DNA from: Sphingobacteriales bacterium 44-15
Lineage (GTDB): Bacteria > Bacteroidota > Bacteroidia > Chitinophagales > Chitinophagaceae
Length of the DNA stretch: 64,000 bases
Direction: 5' to 3'
Assembly (NCBI GenBank): GCA_001899685.1
Contig: MKWG01000043.1
Span: 533,498-597,497 of the forward strand
Position numbers and translations under genes: made by a program. This document shows positions 17,856 through 27,344 of the stretch, piece after piece (the stretch's first letter is position 1; the number at the start of each line of letters is the position of its first letter). Below the pieces are notes generated by a model, which saw only the letters and a list, made by a program, of their open reading frames with translations, ran no database searches and was not told the origin of the DNA.

Positions 17856-19706
17856 TTATCTCCAGGGAGTATTTTGGGTAAGATTGGAATTTCTGTCTCT
17901 TTCGCTCGGCGGTATTCTGAATATATAATCCTGCTGGTATTCACGTTCAGAAGTGTTCTGAAAATAGCGCTGCTGATTGGCTCCCCAGGTATCTTTACGC
18001 CATACCCCTTCACTGCCGGGAGCTCCCCAAACTCTTTCCAATGCCCTCCAGCGGCGGAGATCAAATCCACGCATGCCCTCTCCGAGCAATTCAATAATTC
18101 TTTCCTGCTCTATGGCATTGAAGAAATTTTCTTTATTGTCTGTTTTATCTGCAGCAAGCGGCGGAAGGTTTCCGCGGTGACGAACACGATTGACAAGGGC
18201 GATGGCATCTGCCTGTGGTCCGCTAAGCTCATTGGTGGCTTCCGCATACATCAGGAATACATCTGCCAGCCGCATTACCGGCCATGCAAAGTCACCGTCG
18301 CTCCTTCCCTGCCCTGCATAATCACGAACAAATTTCCGGAAAACATATCCAGAATTGGTACCATCTGTATTATAGGTAGTATACTTTACGCCATCAATAG
18401 TTACCGGTTGCGCCCATGTTTTATAAATAAACGGAACCCAACCTATTGACTTAAGAGAAGCCATCCCTATGCTCATTTCATAATCCCATTCAATAGTTGC
18501 CTTCATCCTGTAATCACGATCTGCATAGCTGTCGGGGTTGACCGCTGAATTAGGAGTTGTACGCGCTGTCGCATCGGAAGAAGGATTCATAGGAATGAGC
18601 GGTGCAGCAAAATCTCCGGTGGTCAGCGACTGGTAGCGGTCGGCAATTTCATAACGCGGAGATACCCAGCATTGCGAACCTTCATGAGAGCGTCCTGCAA
18701 AATCACGCATGAGCTCCTCTCCCTGCCCTGTGCCGGTACCGCCATGGGTAAAGACCATGATCATCTCTGAATTGCCATTGGCTTTCGGTGTGAACAGGTA
18801 ATAATAATTGGGCAGCTCATCTGCTTTCCCCGGTTCAGATATATCACCGGGCTCACCACCCATATAGAGATCAAGCCCATAATTGTTAATAACATCATTG
18901 AAATCTGCTGCGGCTGCTGCATAGGCGGCATCCGCTTCCTGCTGACTGGCAGTAAAGCCTTCCAGCTCCGGCCAGCCAAAATGGTTCCATGATGCCCAGT
19001 ACAATTCGAGCTTACCCCTGAAAGCAAGGGCGGCGGGTTTGGATGCCCTGCCCAGCTCACTGGCGTGATCGGGAAGCTTCTCATAAGCATAAGTAAAGTC
19101 GGCCATGATAGAATCCTTTACCTGGCCGATGGGCAGGCGCGATATATCTGCCACTTCGGAATTATCGTTGATCACACGCCCGATATAAGGAACGTCTCCC
19201 CACATAGAAATCAGCCTGAAATATACCATACCACGCAGCAGGCGTGCCTCACCTACAATTCTTTCCAATCCTTCAACAGAAGAAGGGCTGGCAGTTTCAA
19301 GCATCCGGTTCACATTATCAATAACGTAGTTGGTACGGTTCACGGCTCCATAGAGGTAGCGGAACATTTTATCAAAGCCTGATGCATAACCCGTAGGATT
19401 ATAATTGCCGCCATTATATGCATCGCCTTTGGAAAGGTTGCCGCTGGTAGTGCTGGTACCTCTTGTCCGTACATATTCAGATTGCCCGTCAAGGTAATAA
19501 TCCCTGTCAAAGCAGGGTCTCACTGCTGAATAGGCACCCATTAAGGCAGTAGTAGCATCATCCTCAGACGTCCAGAAATTTGCCGCAGCAAGCTCGGTAG
19601 TTGGTTCCCTGTCGAGCAGATCTTTCCTGCAGGAAGTTTGCATCAATACCAGTAATGCCACGGAAGGCACTAATAATGTATTTCGTATCAGTTTTGTTTT
19701 CGTCAT
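17856..19706 (-). CDS. SusD/RagB-family glycan-binding lipoprotein (PUL 1)
   Basis: This is a 616-residue outer-membrane lipoprotein with lipobox MQTSCRKDLLDREP. It has the tetratricopeptide-like SusD core, for example NFWTSEDDATTALMGAYSAVRP, ARLLRGMVYFRLISMWGDVPYI and LRLADVFLMYAEATNELSGPQADAIALVNRVRHRGNLPP, and ends with the usual ERIIELLGEGMRGFDLRRWR. SusD proteins form a lid over the SusC channel and capture oligosaccharides. It starts 12 bp after the susC stop. Confidence 0.95.
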   Translation of the reverse strand: MTKTKLIRNTLLVPSVALLVLMQTSCRKDLLDREPTTELAAANFWTSEDDATTALMGAYSAVRPCFDRDYYLDGQSEYVRTRGTSTTSGNLSKGDAYNGGNYNPTGYASGFDKMFRYLYGAVNRTNYVIDNVNRMLETASPSSVEGLERIVGEARLLRGMVYFRLISMWGDVPYIGRVINDNSEVADISRLPIGQVKDSIMADFTYAYEKLPDHASELGRASKPAALAFRGKLELYWASWNHFGWPELEGFTASQQEADAAYAAAAADFNDVINNYGLDLYMGGEPGDISEPGKADELPNYYYLFTPKANGNSEMIMVFTHGGTGTGQGEELMRDFAGRSHEGSQCWVSPRYEIADRYQSLTTGDFAAPLIPMNPSSDATARTTPNSAVNPDSYADRDYRMKATIEWDYEMSIGMASLKSIGWVPFIYKTWAQPVTIDGVKYTTYNTDGTNSGYVFRKFVRDYAGQGRSDGDFAWPVMRLADVFLMYAEATNELSGPQADAIALVNRVRHRGNLPPLAADKTDNKENFFNAIEQERIIELLGEGMRGFDLRRWRALERVWGAPGSEGVWRKDTWGANQQRYFQNTSEREYQQDYIFRIPPSERDRNSNLTQNTPWR

Positions 19707-19718
19707 GGCAAATAGTTT

Positions 19719-22700
19719 TTAGAAACCCAGTTGAATTACGAGGGAATAAGATTTTACAATGGGATACATATTGTTGGCATTGCCTTCTTTTTCAGGATCA
19801 AGTCCCCTGTAGGAAGTGATCGTTGCCAGGTTTTCAGCAGAACCGGCTATACGTAAGCTTGCAATATGTGCCCTGCGCAATAAAGACTGTGGGAGCGAAT
19901 AACCTAACTGCAGGTTTTTTACACGCAGGTAGCTCATATCATCGAGCCAGAAAGAAGATGCGATAGTATTATTGCCGCTTCCGCCGAGCCTGGGCCATGC
20001 CCCGTCCCGATTCTCCACAGACCATGGATTGTACCAGTGATCCCAGGTGGAAGCATACCTGGAGGTACCGAAGTTGACATTGTTGAATGCATTCAGCCAG
20101 AAGTCCTTCCTGCCGGTAGAACCCTGCACCATGAACGTAAGATCAATCCCTTTCCAGGAAATATAACCATTCAAAGCGCCATAAGTGGAAGGTCTTGTCT
20201 GGTTGATCTTGGGATCTGCTTTCCGGTCATTCTCATCTACCCTGCCGTCTCCGTTAATATCCTTACGCAATATATCGCCCGGCTGTGCTCCCTGGGGAGT
20301 GGCATTGTAAACATCCTGCCATGTTTGCGCAATGCCAATGGCATCGTAATAATAAAGATAATCATAAGGCATATCTATGAACACATTGTTGCCACTATAG
20401 GTAGCGCCCCGCGTCAGCAGCTCATTCCATTTCTCCAGTGTGTTTGAATTGTAGCTTCCATTCAGGCTTAAGCCATAAGTAATATCTTTTCCTATCCTGT
20501 CTTTCCATGAGATGGTAGCTTCTATCCCCCTGTTGCGCATATCGCCTATATTGGATTCAGGAGCATTGTATGCACCGGTAAGAAGAAGAGACATTTGTGA
20601 AGGGCGAAGCATTCCTGTGGTAAGCCTGTCATAATAATCCAGTTCTGCTGTCAGGCGGTTATCCAGGAATCCAAGATCCAGGCCTATATTAAGGACTGAA
20701 GTTTTTTCCCAGGTCAGCGCCTGGTTAATGATCTTCGCATTTACAAATCCTGAAGTCACTCCATTGGCTATGATATAATTGCTTGTGGCCAGTGTGGGCT
20801 GTTGTTCATAACGCCCGATACCGCTATTGTTCCCCAGTCCTCCATAAGATACACGAAGCTTACCCTGTGTAAGAAATTTACTGGTGAAGCTGTTGATAAA
20901 TCCTTCTTCCGTAAAGCGCCAGCCGAGGGCTACGGAGGGAAAGAATCCATAGCGATGCCCCGGCAGGAATTTTGAAGAACCATCCACGCGGAAGTTCCCT
21001 TCAAACAGGTACTTATTATATGCCGTATAGTTCAACCTGCCGATATAGGAGCGAAGCCCTTCCGTGCTGGAACTCCCACCCGTTGACTGTATATCGGTAA
21101 GCGCAGCATCTATCTCGTGCAATGTAGGATACAGCCTGTCATTTCTTGAACTGCCCTGGAACCTGTCGTACCAGTATTCTTCACTGTATACAAACAGTGC
21201 GCTGATATCATGATTTCTCGCAATAGTTGTATGATAATTCAGGCGCCCGTTAAGTATGGTCTTGTATCCTGTATTGGTATTGTTGCTTACGCCGGCATTT
21301 GCGCCCACATACACACGGCTGCCATACGCATTGTTTTGAAAATTAAAAGCCTGGTTAGGCATATTAGCTGTGTAAGCAAACTGGTTGTAATAGTTCAGTG
21401 AATAATCCACTCTTGCTGTCAATCCTTTCACAGGTGTCCAGTCCCAATACATGCTGGCATTAGCTTCCTGCCTGCTCTGCCGGTTCAATTGATTCTGGTA
21501 AAGCGTATAGGGATTATACGCCTGCGGGTCTTCCCCGTAGGCCATTACACCTCCGTAATGACCTGATACCGGGTCATAAGGTGTAATACCGGCAATAGCG
21601 TATTGCATGTCGAATCCCGCAGTATTTGTGGGAGCAGGATCTGTAAAGCCTTCCGCAAGCGCATAGGTATACTTCGACCAGTTACCGTTGAACCGTATTC
21701 CCGTATTCATATTGGACTTCAGCTTGTAATCAAAATTGAAGCGGGCGTTGTACTGATTATAATTATTATTGATCTGCAGTCCCTTTTCATCAAGCATGCC
21801 TACCGAAGAAAAAAAGTTCGACTTGTCGTTTCCCCCGGAAGCTGACACATTATAGTTTTGATAAGCGCCGTTCCTCAGGATAATATCCCACCAGTCGGTA
21901 TTGGGGTAGCGCAGCGGATCCACCATACCCAATGCCATCCACTGGTCAATAGTGCCGTTTTTAAAAAGCTGGTTGGCGGGCAGGGTATTGGTAGCAGACC
22001 TCACCTGCTCCAGGGTAAGCGCCCTGGGATAATCCGCCATGAAATCATAGGCTTTTCTCGGCACTTCGAGGGTCATATTGCTCGTGATGTTAAAGGCTGT
22101 TTTATCAGCGCCTCTACCGGACTTGGTGGTGATCAGTATAACACCGTTTGCCGCCCTGGATCCATATACCGAGGCGGAAGTAGCATCTTTCAAAACAGAA
22201 ATGCTTTCTATATCATTAAGATTAACCCGGTTAATATCCACATCCGGCATACCGTCTACCACCACCAGCGGCGAACTGTTGTTGGCTGTGCCCAAACCAC
22301 GGATAACGAGCTGGGCGCCGTTGGCTCCGGCCATACCGGAGTTTTGCGTAGCCGACAGGCCGGGAACCATTCCGCTCAGGGCGGAGGATACATTAGGCAA
22401 AGCGCGGCCGGTGGTTTTTTCATCAATCTTTACCATGGAAACAGCCCCCACCAAGTTTACTTTTTTCTGTCTTCCGTAGCCTACCACCACCACATCGGCC
22501 AGATCGGCAGCACCGGTGGTCTTAAGCACCACATCATAGTTCGTGCGGCTGTCCACCACCATGGTATAAGGTTCGAAACCCACAGATGAAAAAACCAGCG
22601 TGGCACCCTGCGCGGCGGAAATGCTGAAATGCCCGGAGGCATTTGTCGTGGTGCCTGTATTAGTTTTGCCAACCACTACAGAAACATCCGGCAGAGGATT

Positions 22701-22835
22701 ATCGGATTCGTCTTTAACAGTACCTGAAATCGTTTTCAGTTGTGCAGCAGAAAAAAGAGGAAGAATAAACAGTGACAAAATCAGCCAAAGAACATTCAAA
22801 CCGTTCTTTATCCGCAGATTTGACATCTTAGACAT
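19719..22835 (-). CDS. SusC/RagA-family TonB-linked outer-membrane transporter (PUL 1)
   Basis: The ATG at 22835 (MSKMSNLRIKNG) is preferred to 22913. It puts the signal peptide (LWLILSLFILPLFSAAQ) at the N-terminus and leaves the operator region non-coding. After it come a carboxypeptidase-like regulatory domain (TISGTVKDESDNPLPDVSVVVG), a TonB box region (ADVVVVGYGRQKKVNLVGAV), the plug (PLVVVDGMPDVDINRVNLNDIESISVLKDATSASVYGSRAANGVI) and a large barrel. It imports oligosaccharides released at the surface and is the first gene of the PUL 1 minus-strand operon. Confidence 0.95.
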   Translation of the reverse strand: MSKMSNLRIKNGLNVLWLILSLFILPLFSAAQLKTISGTVKDESDNPLPDVSVVVGKTNTGTTTNASGHFSISAAQGATLVFSSVGFEPYTMVVDSRTNYDVVLKTTGAADLADVVVVGYGRQKKVNLVGAVSMVKIDEKTTGRALPNVSSALSGMVPGLSATQNSGMAGANGAQLVIRGLGTANNSSPLVVVDGMPDVDINRVNLNDIESISVLKDATSASVYGSRAANGVILITTKSGRGADKTAFNITSNMTLEVPRKAYDFMADYPRALTLEQVRSATNTLPANQLFKNGTIDQWMALGMVDPLRYPNTDWWDIILRNGAYQNYNVSASGGNDKSNFFSSVGMLDEKGLQINNNYNQYNARFNFDYKLKSNMNTGIRFNGNWSKYTYALAEGFTDPAPTNTAGFDMQYAIAGITPYDPVSGHYGGVMAYGEDPQAYNPYTLYQNQLNRQSRQEANASMYWDWTPVKGLTARVDYSLNYYNQFAYTANMPNQAFNFQNNAYGSRVYVGANAGVSNNTNTGYKTILNGRLNYHTTIARNHDISALFVYSEEYWYDRFQGSSRNDRLYPTLHEIDAALTDIQSTGGSSSTEGLRSYIGRLNYTAYNKYLFEGNFRVDGSSKFLPGHRYGFFPSVALGWRFTEEGFINSFTSKFLTQGKLRVSYGGLGNNSGIGRYEQQPTLATSNYIIANGVTSGFVNAKIINQALTWEKTSVLNIGLDLGFLDNRLTAELDYYDRLTTGMLRPSQMSLLLTGAYNAPESNIGDMRNRGIEATISWKDRIGKDITYGLSLNGSYNSNTLEKWNELLTRGATYSGNNVFIDMPYDYLYYYDAIGIAQTWQDVYNATPQGAQPGDILRKDINGDGRVDENDRKADPKINQTRPSTYGALNGYISWKGIDLTFMVQGSTGRKDFWLNAFNNVNFGTSRYASTWDHWYNPWSVENRDGAWPRLGGSGNNTIASSFWLDDMSYLRVKNLQLGYSLPQSLLRRAHIASLRIAGSAENLATITSYRGLDPEKEGNANNMYPIVKSYSLVIQLGF

Positions 22836-22886
22836 AAGCAATCGTTTTGATTTTAAAAAATTATCATGTTCAAGATCGAAAAAAAA

Positions 22887-22904
22887 TATGAAATCGTTTT
22901 CATA
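22887..22904. promoter_or_regulatory. LacI-type operator upstream of PUL 1 susC (site 2)
   Basis: TATGAAATCGTTTTCATA is an 18-bp palindrome with a central CG and one mismatched pair, the classic form of LacI/GalR operators. It lies about 50 bp upstream of the susC start. Its centre is 34 bp from that of the stronger site 1. Confidence 0.6.
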
Positions 22905-22918
22905 AATGATCAAAAAAA

Positions 22919-22940
22919 TTTACGAAAACGTTTTAGTAAA
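22919..22940. promoter_or_regulatory. LacI-type operator upstream of PUL 1 susC (site 1)
   Basis: A 22-bp palindrome, tttacgaaaacg/ttttagtaaa with central CG, matches at 10 of 11 half-site positions. The aaaacgtttt core is a typical LacI-family operator core. Two LacI genes belong to the same locus. The regulator-site pairing is inferred. Confidence 0.65.
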
Positions 22941-23046
22941 GTAACGGGACTAAGGGTTAATGTATATAAAAACAGCAGAATAAGCTCCCGAAGATGGTGT
23001 TGTAATAAGTTTTTGAGAATTAAAACCGCGCCCTTACTTTTGCGCC

Positions 23047-23134
<88 letters not shown>

Positions 23135-23154
23135 GTATCAATACAAAAAAGTAC

Positions 23155-23190
23155 AAAACGCTGTAAAATCAAGGTTTTATAGCGTTTTTT
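23155..23190 (+). terminator. Terminator after tRNA-Ser
   Basis: The stem aaaacgctgtaaaa pairs with ttttatagcgtttt with one non-Watson-Crick position, followed by a T-run. It lies 20 bp past the tRNA CCA. Confidence 0.75.
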
Positions 23191-23233
23191 GTTTTGTGGC
23201 TATACCAAAATAGGGCAACAATTCTTATTTCTT

Positions 23234-23270
23234 CAGTGACCTGTTTCTAAAAATTAAAAACAGATCACTG
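23234..23270. repeat. Inverted repeat beside the recombinase relic
   Basis: Arms cagtgacctgttt and aaacagatcactg pair at 12 of 13 positions around an 11-nt spacer. It lies between the tRNA terminator and the recombinase relic. It could be a recombinase arm site or simply a hairpin of the former element. No gene is visible at 23191-23340. Confidence 0.45.
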
Positions 23271-23340
23271 GAAATCGTAAGCCCTTGTACAGCAAGCAGT
23301 TCAGCATTTGAACATCTTGTTTGCAGGCGGTCACAAAACA

Positions 23341-23698
23341 TCCCTGAAACACACCGTTGATTTCCTGCAGTGGAAATACAACGTTTCGGATATAGACATA
23401 AAAAAGATAGACCACGCTTTTGTAGCCGACTATGAATTTTTACCTGCGGAGTGTTCGCAAGTGCAACAACAATACCGCCGTTAAGTCAGGGCTTGCCTAT
23501 ATTGACGCCCAAAACCTTACCCGTAATAATATCGGCATAAGTATTGACGGGCAGAAATGGATTTTTACCAGCAGGCAAAAGACAGACACGGATAGTAATA
23601 TTCCTTTATTGCCAATGGCAGAAGAAATACTGAATAAGTATAGCCGCCATCCTCAATGCCTGAACGAAGGCAGACTTTTGCCAATACTAAGTAATCAA
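23341..23698 (+). pseudogene. Tyrosine recombinase (integrase) relic
   Basis: The first frame reads SLKHTVDFLQWKYNVSDIDIKKIDHAF and VADYE, which is the SAM-like core-binding domain of Bacteroidota conjugative-element integrases. At the T-run near 23430 the frame shifts by one and continues FYLRSVRKCNNNTAVK. It then jumps directly to GLAYIDAQNLTRNNIG, so the middle (about the first part of the catalytic domain) is deleted. Homology ends at RLLPILSNQ, before the HxxR and Tyr motifs, where the LytTR stop codon abuts. Frameshift, internal deletion and truncation show it is inactive. Confidence 0.8.
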
Positions 23699-24402
23699 AT
23701 ATCAATATTAAAGATTTCAATAACATCTCTATATCCTCTTCCAATAGGGATAGATACTCCATTCACTTCAACCGATTCTGCCGTGTAGGATTCCAGTTTA
23801 TGAATTGAAATGATAAATGAGCGGTGAATACGTTTAAAAATAATGCCGGGCAAAAGGTCCTCTATTTCATGCGTACTCATTCGTGATATAAATTCATTAT
23901 TTTCAGTGACCACTTTTATATATTCCCGTTGACTTTCTACATACAAAATTTCAGAAAATAAAATCTTCACTTTTTTCTTTTGTACTGTAAGAAACAAATA
24001 ATCTTTTGCTCCATTCATTTCAGATATAGGTTGAATACTGCTGTTAGTAGGTTTTACTTTATTTATAGCAATTAAGAAGCGTTCAAATTCAATAGGCTTC
24101 AGGAGATAATCTGTTACATCCAGGTCAAATCCCTCTACGGCATATTGGTGATAAGCAGTAGTAATGATAACTGCAGGTTTTTTAGCAAGTGTCTTTAAAA
24201 AGGTCATTCCTTTTAGTTTTGGCAGGTGAATGTCTAAAAACATCAATTGCACTTCATTGGTGCGTAACCATTCTGTTGCAAGTATGGCATCCTTAAAGGT
24301 GCCCTCTAATTCCAGAAAAGGTACTTGCGCAACATAGTCCGATAGTACTTTAACGGCAAGCGGTTCATCTTCTATTATTATGCATTTTATTCTGGATTCC
24401 AA
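23695..24402 (-). CDS. LytTR-family response regulator
   Basis: This is a 235-residue cytoplasmic regulator. The receiver domain has the acidic pair in IIIEDEPLA, the phosphoacceptor Asp in QLMFLDIHLP, the Thr of IITTAYHQYA and the Lys of YLLKPIEF. A C-terminal LytTR DNA-binding domain follows (DYLFLTVQKKKVKILFSEILYVESQREYIKV, FKRIHRSFIISIHKL). The start shown is a TTG with no nearby ATG alternative. No partner LytS-type kinase is present, so this is an orphan here. It may have been separated from its kinase by the rearrangement that cut the recombinase. Confidence 0.88.
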   Translation of the reverse strand: MESRIKCIIIEDEPLAVKVLSDYVAQVPFLELEGTFKDAILATEWLRTNEVQLMFLDIHLPKLKGMTFLKTLAKKPAVIITTAYHQYAVEGFDLDVTDYLLKPIEFERFLIAINKVKPTNSSIQPISEMNGAKDYLFLTVQKKKVKILFSEILYVESQREYIKVVTENNEFISRMSTHEIEDLLPGIIFKRIHRSFIISIHKLESYTAESVEVNGVSIPIGRGYRDVIEIFNIDI

Positions 24403-24439
24403 TCTTGCTATATTTGTTTTTCTACCAGTATATTGGTTT

Positions 24440-25558
24440 ATGAGTTATTTTTTTGTCACTGGCATTTCGATTTCATTATTTCTGGCTGTAATCCTGTTAA
24501 CAAAGAAAAGGAAGTATACTGCTGATTTTATTCTTTCAGGGCTTTTAATTTTTGCGGCTCAAACTATTTTTCATTCATTTTTATTGGAAACGGGATTGTA
24601 TTTAACTTGTCCAGACTTATTTGTGTTGGGCTTTCCCAGTCCCATAATAGTCGCCGTATTTTTATATTTATATACAAGGTACCAAACCCACAATATTCAG
24701 TTTCAATGGCGGGAGCTTTGGCATTTCCTGCCTGCTGCAGTTATCTTCCTCATCTATACCAATTTTTTCTTTTTAAGCCATTCTAGAAAGCTGGCTGTTA
24801 TGCAATCAGAAGGGGCAGGTTATGAATTTGAAAATTTATTAAGAATAGGCGTAATCTATATTTCTGGCATCGTGTATAGTTTTTTGTCGCTCCGGATTCT
24901 ATTTAAATATCGTAGAAATATCAAAAATGAATTTTCGAATACAGAAAGGATCGAATTCAACTGGCTGGTGTTTCTGATAATCGGGATATTAACAATTTGG
25001 TTGATAGTTCTGTTTGGACAAAGCGAAAAACTAATTTCGACATCATCTACCATTTTTGTGATTTTGCTTGGTTATTTCGGTATCACACAGGTAAATGTTT
25101 TCGGGTCAAAAGTCGCTGCCGTCTCCACTGTGATTTTAATAAATGATGAAAAACAGAAAGGTCCCGATATACTATACCGTCCGGTCAAATACCAATATTC
25201 CAATTTAAGTGAGGACGAATCTTTGCAAATACATGAGCAGTTATTGAAAATTTTAGAAAGGGAAAAGCCATTTTTAAATTCGGAGCTAACCCTGGCGGAA
25301 CTGGCAAAGCTTATTCCTACCCATCCCAATAAATTATCTGAGGTTATCAACAAATATGAGCAAAAGAATTTTTATGACCTCATCAATGAGCGGCGTATTC
25401 AGGAATTTTTCAGACTTTTAAATATGCCCGAAAACAAGCAATATACCCTTATGTCGCTTGCCTTTGATTGTGGCTTCAATTCAAAAGCTTCGTTCAACCG
25501 GAATTTTAAAAAATATACCGGAAAAACACCCACCGAATATCAGAACAGCCAGGGATGA
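24440..25558 (+). CDS. AraC-type regulator with N-terminal membrane domain
   Basis: The ATG at 24440 is preferred to 24380, which would overlap the divergent LytTR gene. The first roughly 220 residues form about seven hydrophobic segments (GISISLFLAVILL, FILSGLLIFAAQTIF, LWHFLPAAVIFLIY, WLVFLIIGILTIWLIVLFG). A C-terminal AraC helix-turn-helix pair follows (LTLAELAKLIPTHPNKLSEVINKYEQKNFYDLINE and TLMSLAFDCGFNSKASFNRNFKKYTGKTPTEYQ). Such 7TM-AraC proteins are thought to couple a membrane signal to transcription. It is divergent from the LytTR gene with a 37-bp gap. Confidence 0.85.
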   Translation: MSYFFVTGISISLFLAVILLTKKRKYTADFILSGLLIFAAQTIFHSFLLETGLYLTCPDLFVLGFPSPIIVAVFLYLYTRYQTHNIQFQWRELWHFLPAAVIFLIYTNFFFLSHSRKLAVMQSEGAGYEFENLLRIGVIYISGIVYSFLSLRILFKYRRNIKNEFSNTERIEFNWLVFLIIGILTIWLIVLFGQSEKLISTSSTIFVILLGYFGITQVNVFGSKVAAVSTVILINDEKQKGPDILYRPVKYQYSNLSEDESLQIHEQLLKILEREKPFLNSELTLAELAKLIPTHPNKLSEVINKYEQKNFYDLINERRIQEFFRLLNMPENKQYTLMSLAFDCGFNSKASFNRNFKKYTGKTPTEYQNSQG

Positions 25559-25727
25559 TAAAAATAGCAATCGTATCAATCCTCATCTAAGGAGTATCAA
25601 CGCTCACTGTATGCTCATTATCAACACCTTATAACGGACAAATCATTTGTGTCATGGTAGCCGTTGAGACCTTGCATTAATATTGCCCGGCTATTTTTGT
25701 TTTGTATTTATTCCTATACTTCAAGGT

Positions 25728-26423
25728 ATGAGCGCAAATAAAAACACAGCAAGAGTGGCAGGTTTTATTTATTTGGTTGTAGTAATTACGGGAATGTTCA
25801 GCCTAGCCTATATTCCTCAAAAACTTATCGACTGGAATAATAGCAGGTTAACATTCAATAATATCACTAATTCACCTACTTTATTCAGATTTGGCCTTTA
25901 CAGCAGTGTGATTTGCTACGTGGGGTTTACCTTTTTGCCACTTTTTTTATACAAACTTTTAAGAAGTGTTAATAAATCTCATGCAAAGGCAATGGTGATA
26001 TTAGCTTTAGTAAGTGTGCCTTTGTCGTTTAACAATTTGCAACATAAATATGCAGCACTAACGCTGACTGAAAAAGAATCTTTTTTACAAGATATTTTAG
26101 TAGAAGACTTACAAAGCAAACTGATGTTTTCTCTTCATCAGTATAATGATGGGATTTTGCTTGCAACAGTGTTTTGGGGTCTTTGGCTTTTCCCGTTTGG
26201 GTTGCTGGTTTACAGGTCAGGCTTTATGCCGAAATTTTTAGGCGTTTTATTGATGCTGGGCTGCATTGGTTATTTAATAAATTTTACCGGAAATACTTTA
26301 CTTGAAAATTACTCCCAAATCGGGATAGGAAAATATATGAGTATGCTTCCGGCAGTTGCAGAAATCGCTACCTGTTTTTGGCTGTTGTTTTTGGGTTTAC
26401 AAATAAAGAGAAATGAAAAGTAA
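25728..26423 (+). CDS. DUF4386-family membrane protein
   Basis: The start at 25728 (MSANKNTARVAGFIYLVVVITGMF) is the typical DUF4386 beginning; the longer track start adds an unlike N-terminus. There are about six transmembrane segments, with the family's FRFGLYSSVICYVGFTFLPLFLYKLL and LWLFPFGLLVYRSGFMPKFLGVLLMLGCIGYL regions. The family's role is unknown. It overlaps the next gene by 11 bp, so the two are probably translated together. Confidence 0.8.
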   Translation: MSANKNTARVAGFIYLVVVITGMFSLAYIPQKLIDWNNSRLTFNNITNSPTLFRFGLYSSVICYVGFTFLPLFLYKLLRSVNKSHAKAMVILALVSVPLSFNNLQHKYAALTLTEKESFLQDILVEDLQSKLMFSLHQYNDGILLATVFWGLWLFPFGLLVYRSGFMPKFLGVLLMLGCIGYLINFTGNTLLENYSQIGIGKYMSMLPAVAEIATCFWLLFLGLQIKRNEK

Positions 26424-26832
26424 AAAATATCAATACGAAGATTTCAAAATCAATGTCAAACTGGTGCTTTCAGCACTTTGGGCTTCCGTGATGTTTCTTT
26501 ACATCTATGGTGACTATTTTGAATTATACGTTCCGGAAAAAGTTGCAGCTCTGCTGAACGGACAAAACATATTGAATACGCCTTACAAATTACTTTTTGC
26601 AACCATTATTTTGACTCTTCCTTCACTAATGATTTTTCTTTCACTTTTGATGAAGCCAAAATGGAATAAAGTTTTAAATATTTCAATTGGCATATTTCTA
26701 ACGCTGTTCACTTTGCTTGTGGGAGTTTCTTCTTTTACTGAATGGAGAATATTTTATGTGATGCTATCTTTTTTAGAAAGCATTATTACATCAATTATCG
26801 TGTGGAAGGCTTGGCACTGGTCGAAGGATTAA
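26413..26832 (+). CDS. Four-helix membrane protein (possibly DUF6326)
   Basis: This is a 139-residue protein with four predicted membrane segments. Its charged N-terminus (KSKKYQYEDFKINVKLVLSALWASVMFLYIYGDYFELYVP) resembles proteins labelled DUF6326. That match is from memory and not certain. It overlaps the DUF4386 gene by 11 bp. No function is known. Confidence 0.65.
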   Translation: MKSKKYQYEDFKINVKLVLSALWASVMFLYIYGDYFELYVPEKVAALLNGQNILNTPYKLLFATIILTLPSLMIFLSLLMKPKWNKVLNISIGIFLTLFTLLVGVSSFTEWRIFYVMLSFLESIITSIIVWKAWHWSKD

Positions 26833-26929
26833 TTATTCAGCTTGATAAAGAATACAACTAAATGAATTTAAACAATCAATGAATTTAAAAACAATTATCC
26901 TCAATATAACATATCTAAAACTTAAAAAA

Positions 26930-27307
26930 ATGAAACTACTTAAAACATCTCTTTTTATTGGATTAATCGTTTTACTTGTAGCCTCTTGCAGAAAATCAGA
27001 TTCAGACACTGATAATACTTATCCTAAACAAGTGAGTATCACCTACAGGGTTAGCAGCACAACAACTAATAGCCTGGTATCAATAACGTATGATAATGAA
27101 ACCGGAGGGCAGACTACTGCTAATAACCCAACATTACCATTCACGAAAACCATCACTAAAACTGTAAACAAAAATAACATTGTAACTCTTGGATATTTCG
27201 TTAATCCTGCTCATACTGTAAAGCTGGAAATTTTAGTCAACAATACGGTTGTAAAGTCTCAGGAATATACCTCACCCAACGCTGCAATGTCATATACTTT
27301 TCAATAA
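26930..27307 (+). CDS. Small lipoprotein, unknown
   Basis: The start at 26930 (MKLLKTSLFIGLIVLLVASCRKSDSD) gives a clear lipobox. The 100-residue mature part is beta-rich (KQVSITYRVSSTTTNSLVSITYDNETGG ... TVKLEILVNNTVVKSQEY) and looks like a single Ig-like or transthyretin-like domain. It precedes the alpha/beta hydrolase gene by 37 bp, so the two may be one operon. Confidence 0.7.
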   Translation: MKLLKTSLFIGLIVLLVASCRKSDSDTDNTYPKQVSITYRVSSTTTNSLVSITYDNETGGQTTANNPTLPFTKTITKTVNKNNIVTLGYFVNPAHTVKLEILVNNTVVKSQEYTSPNAAMSYTFQ

Positions 27308-27344
27308 AAAGCTTAGAATATTAAAAGCAAAAAAAGTACATATC

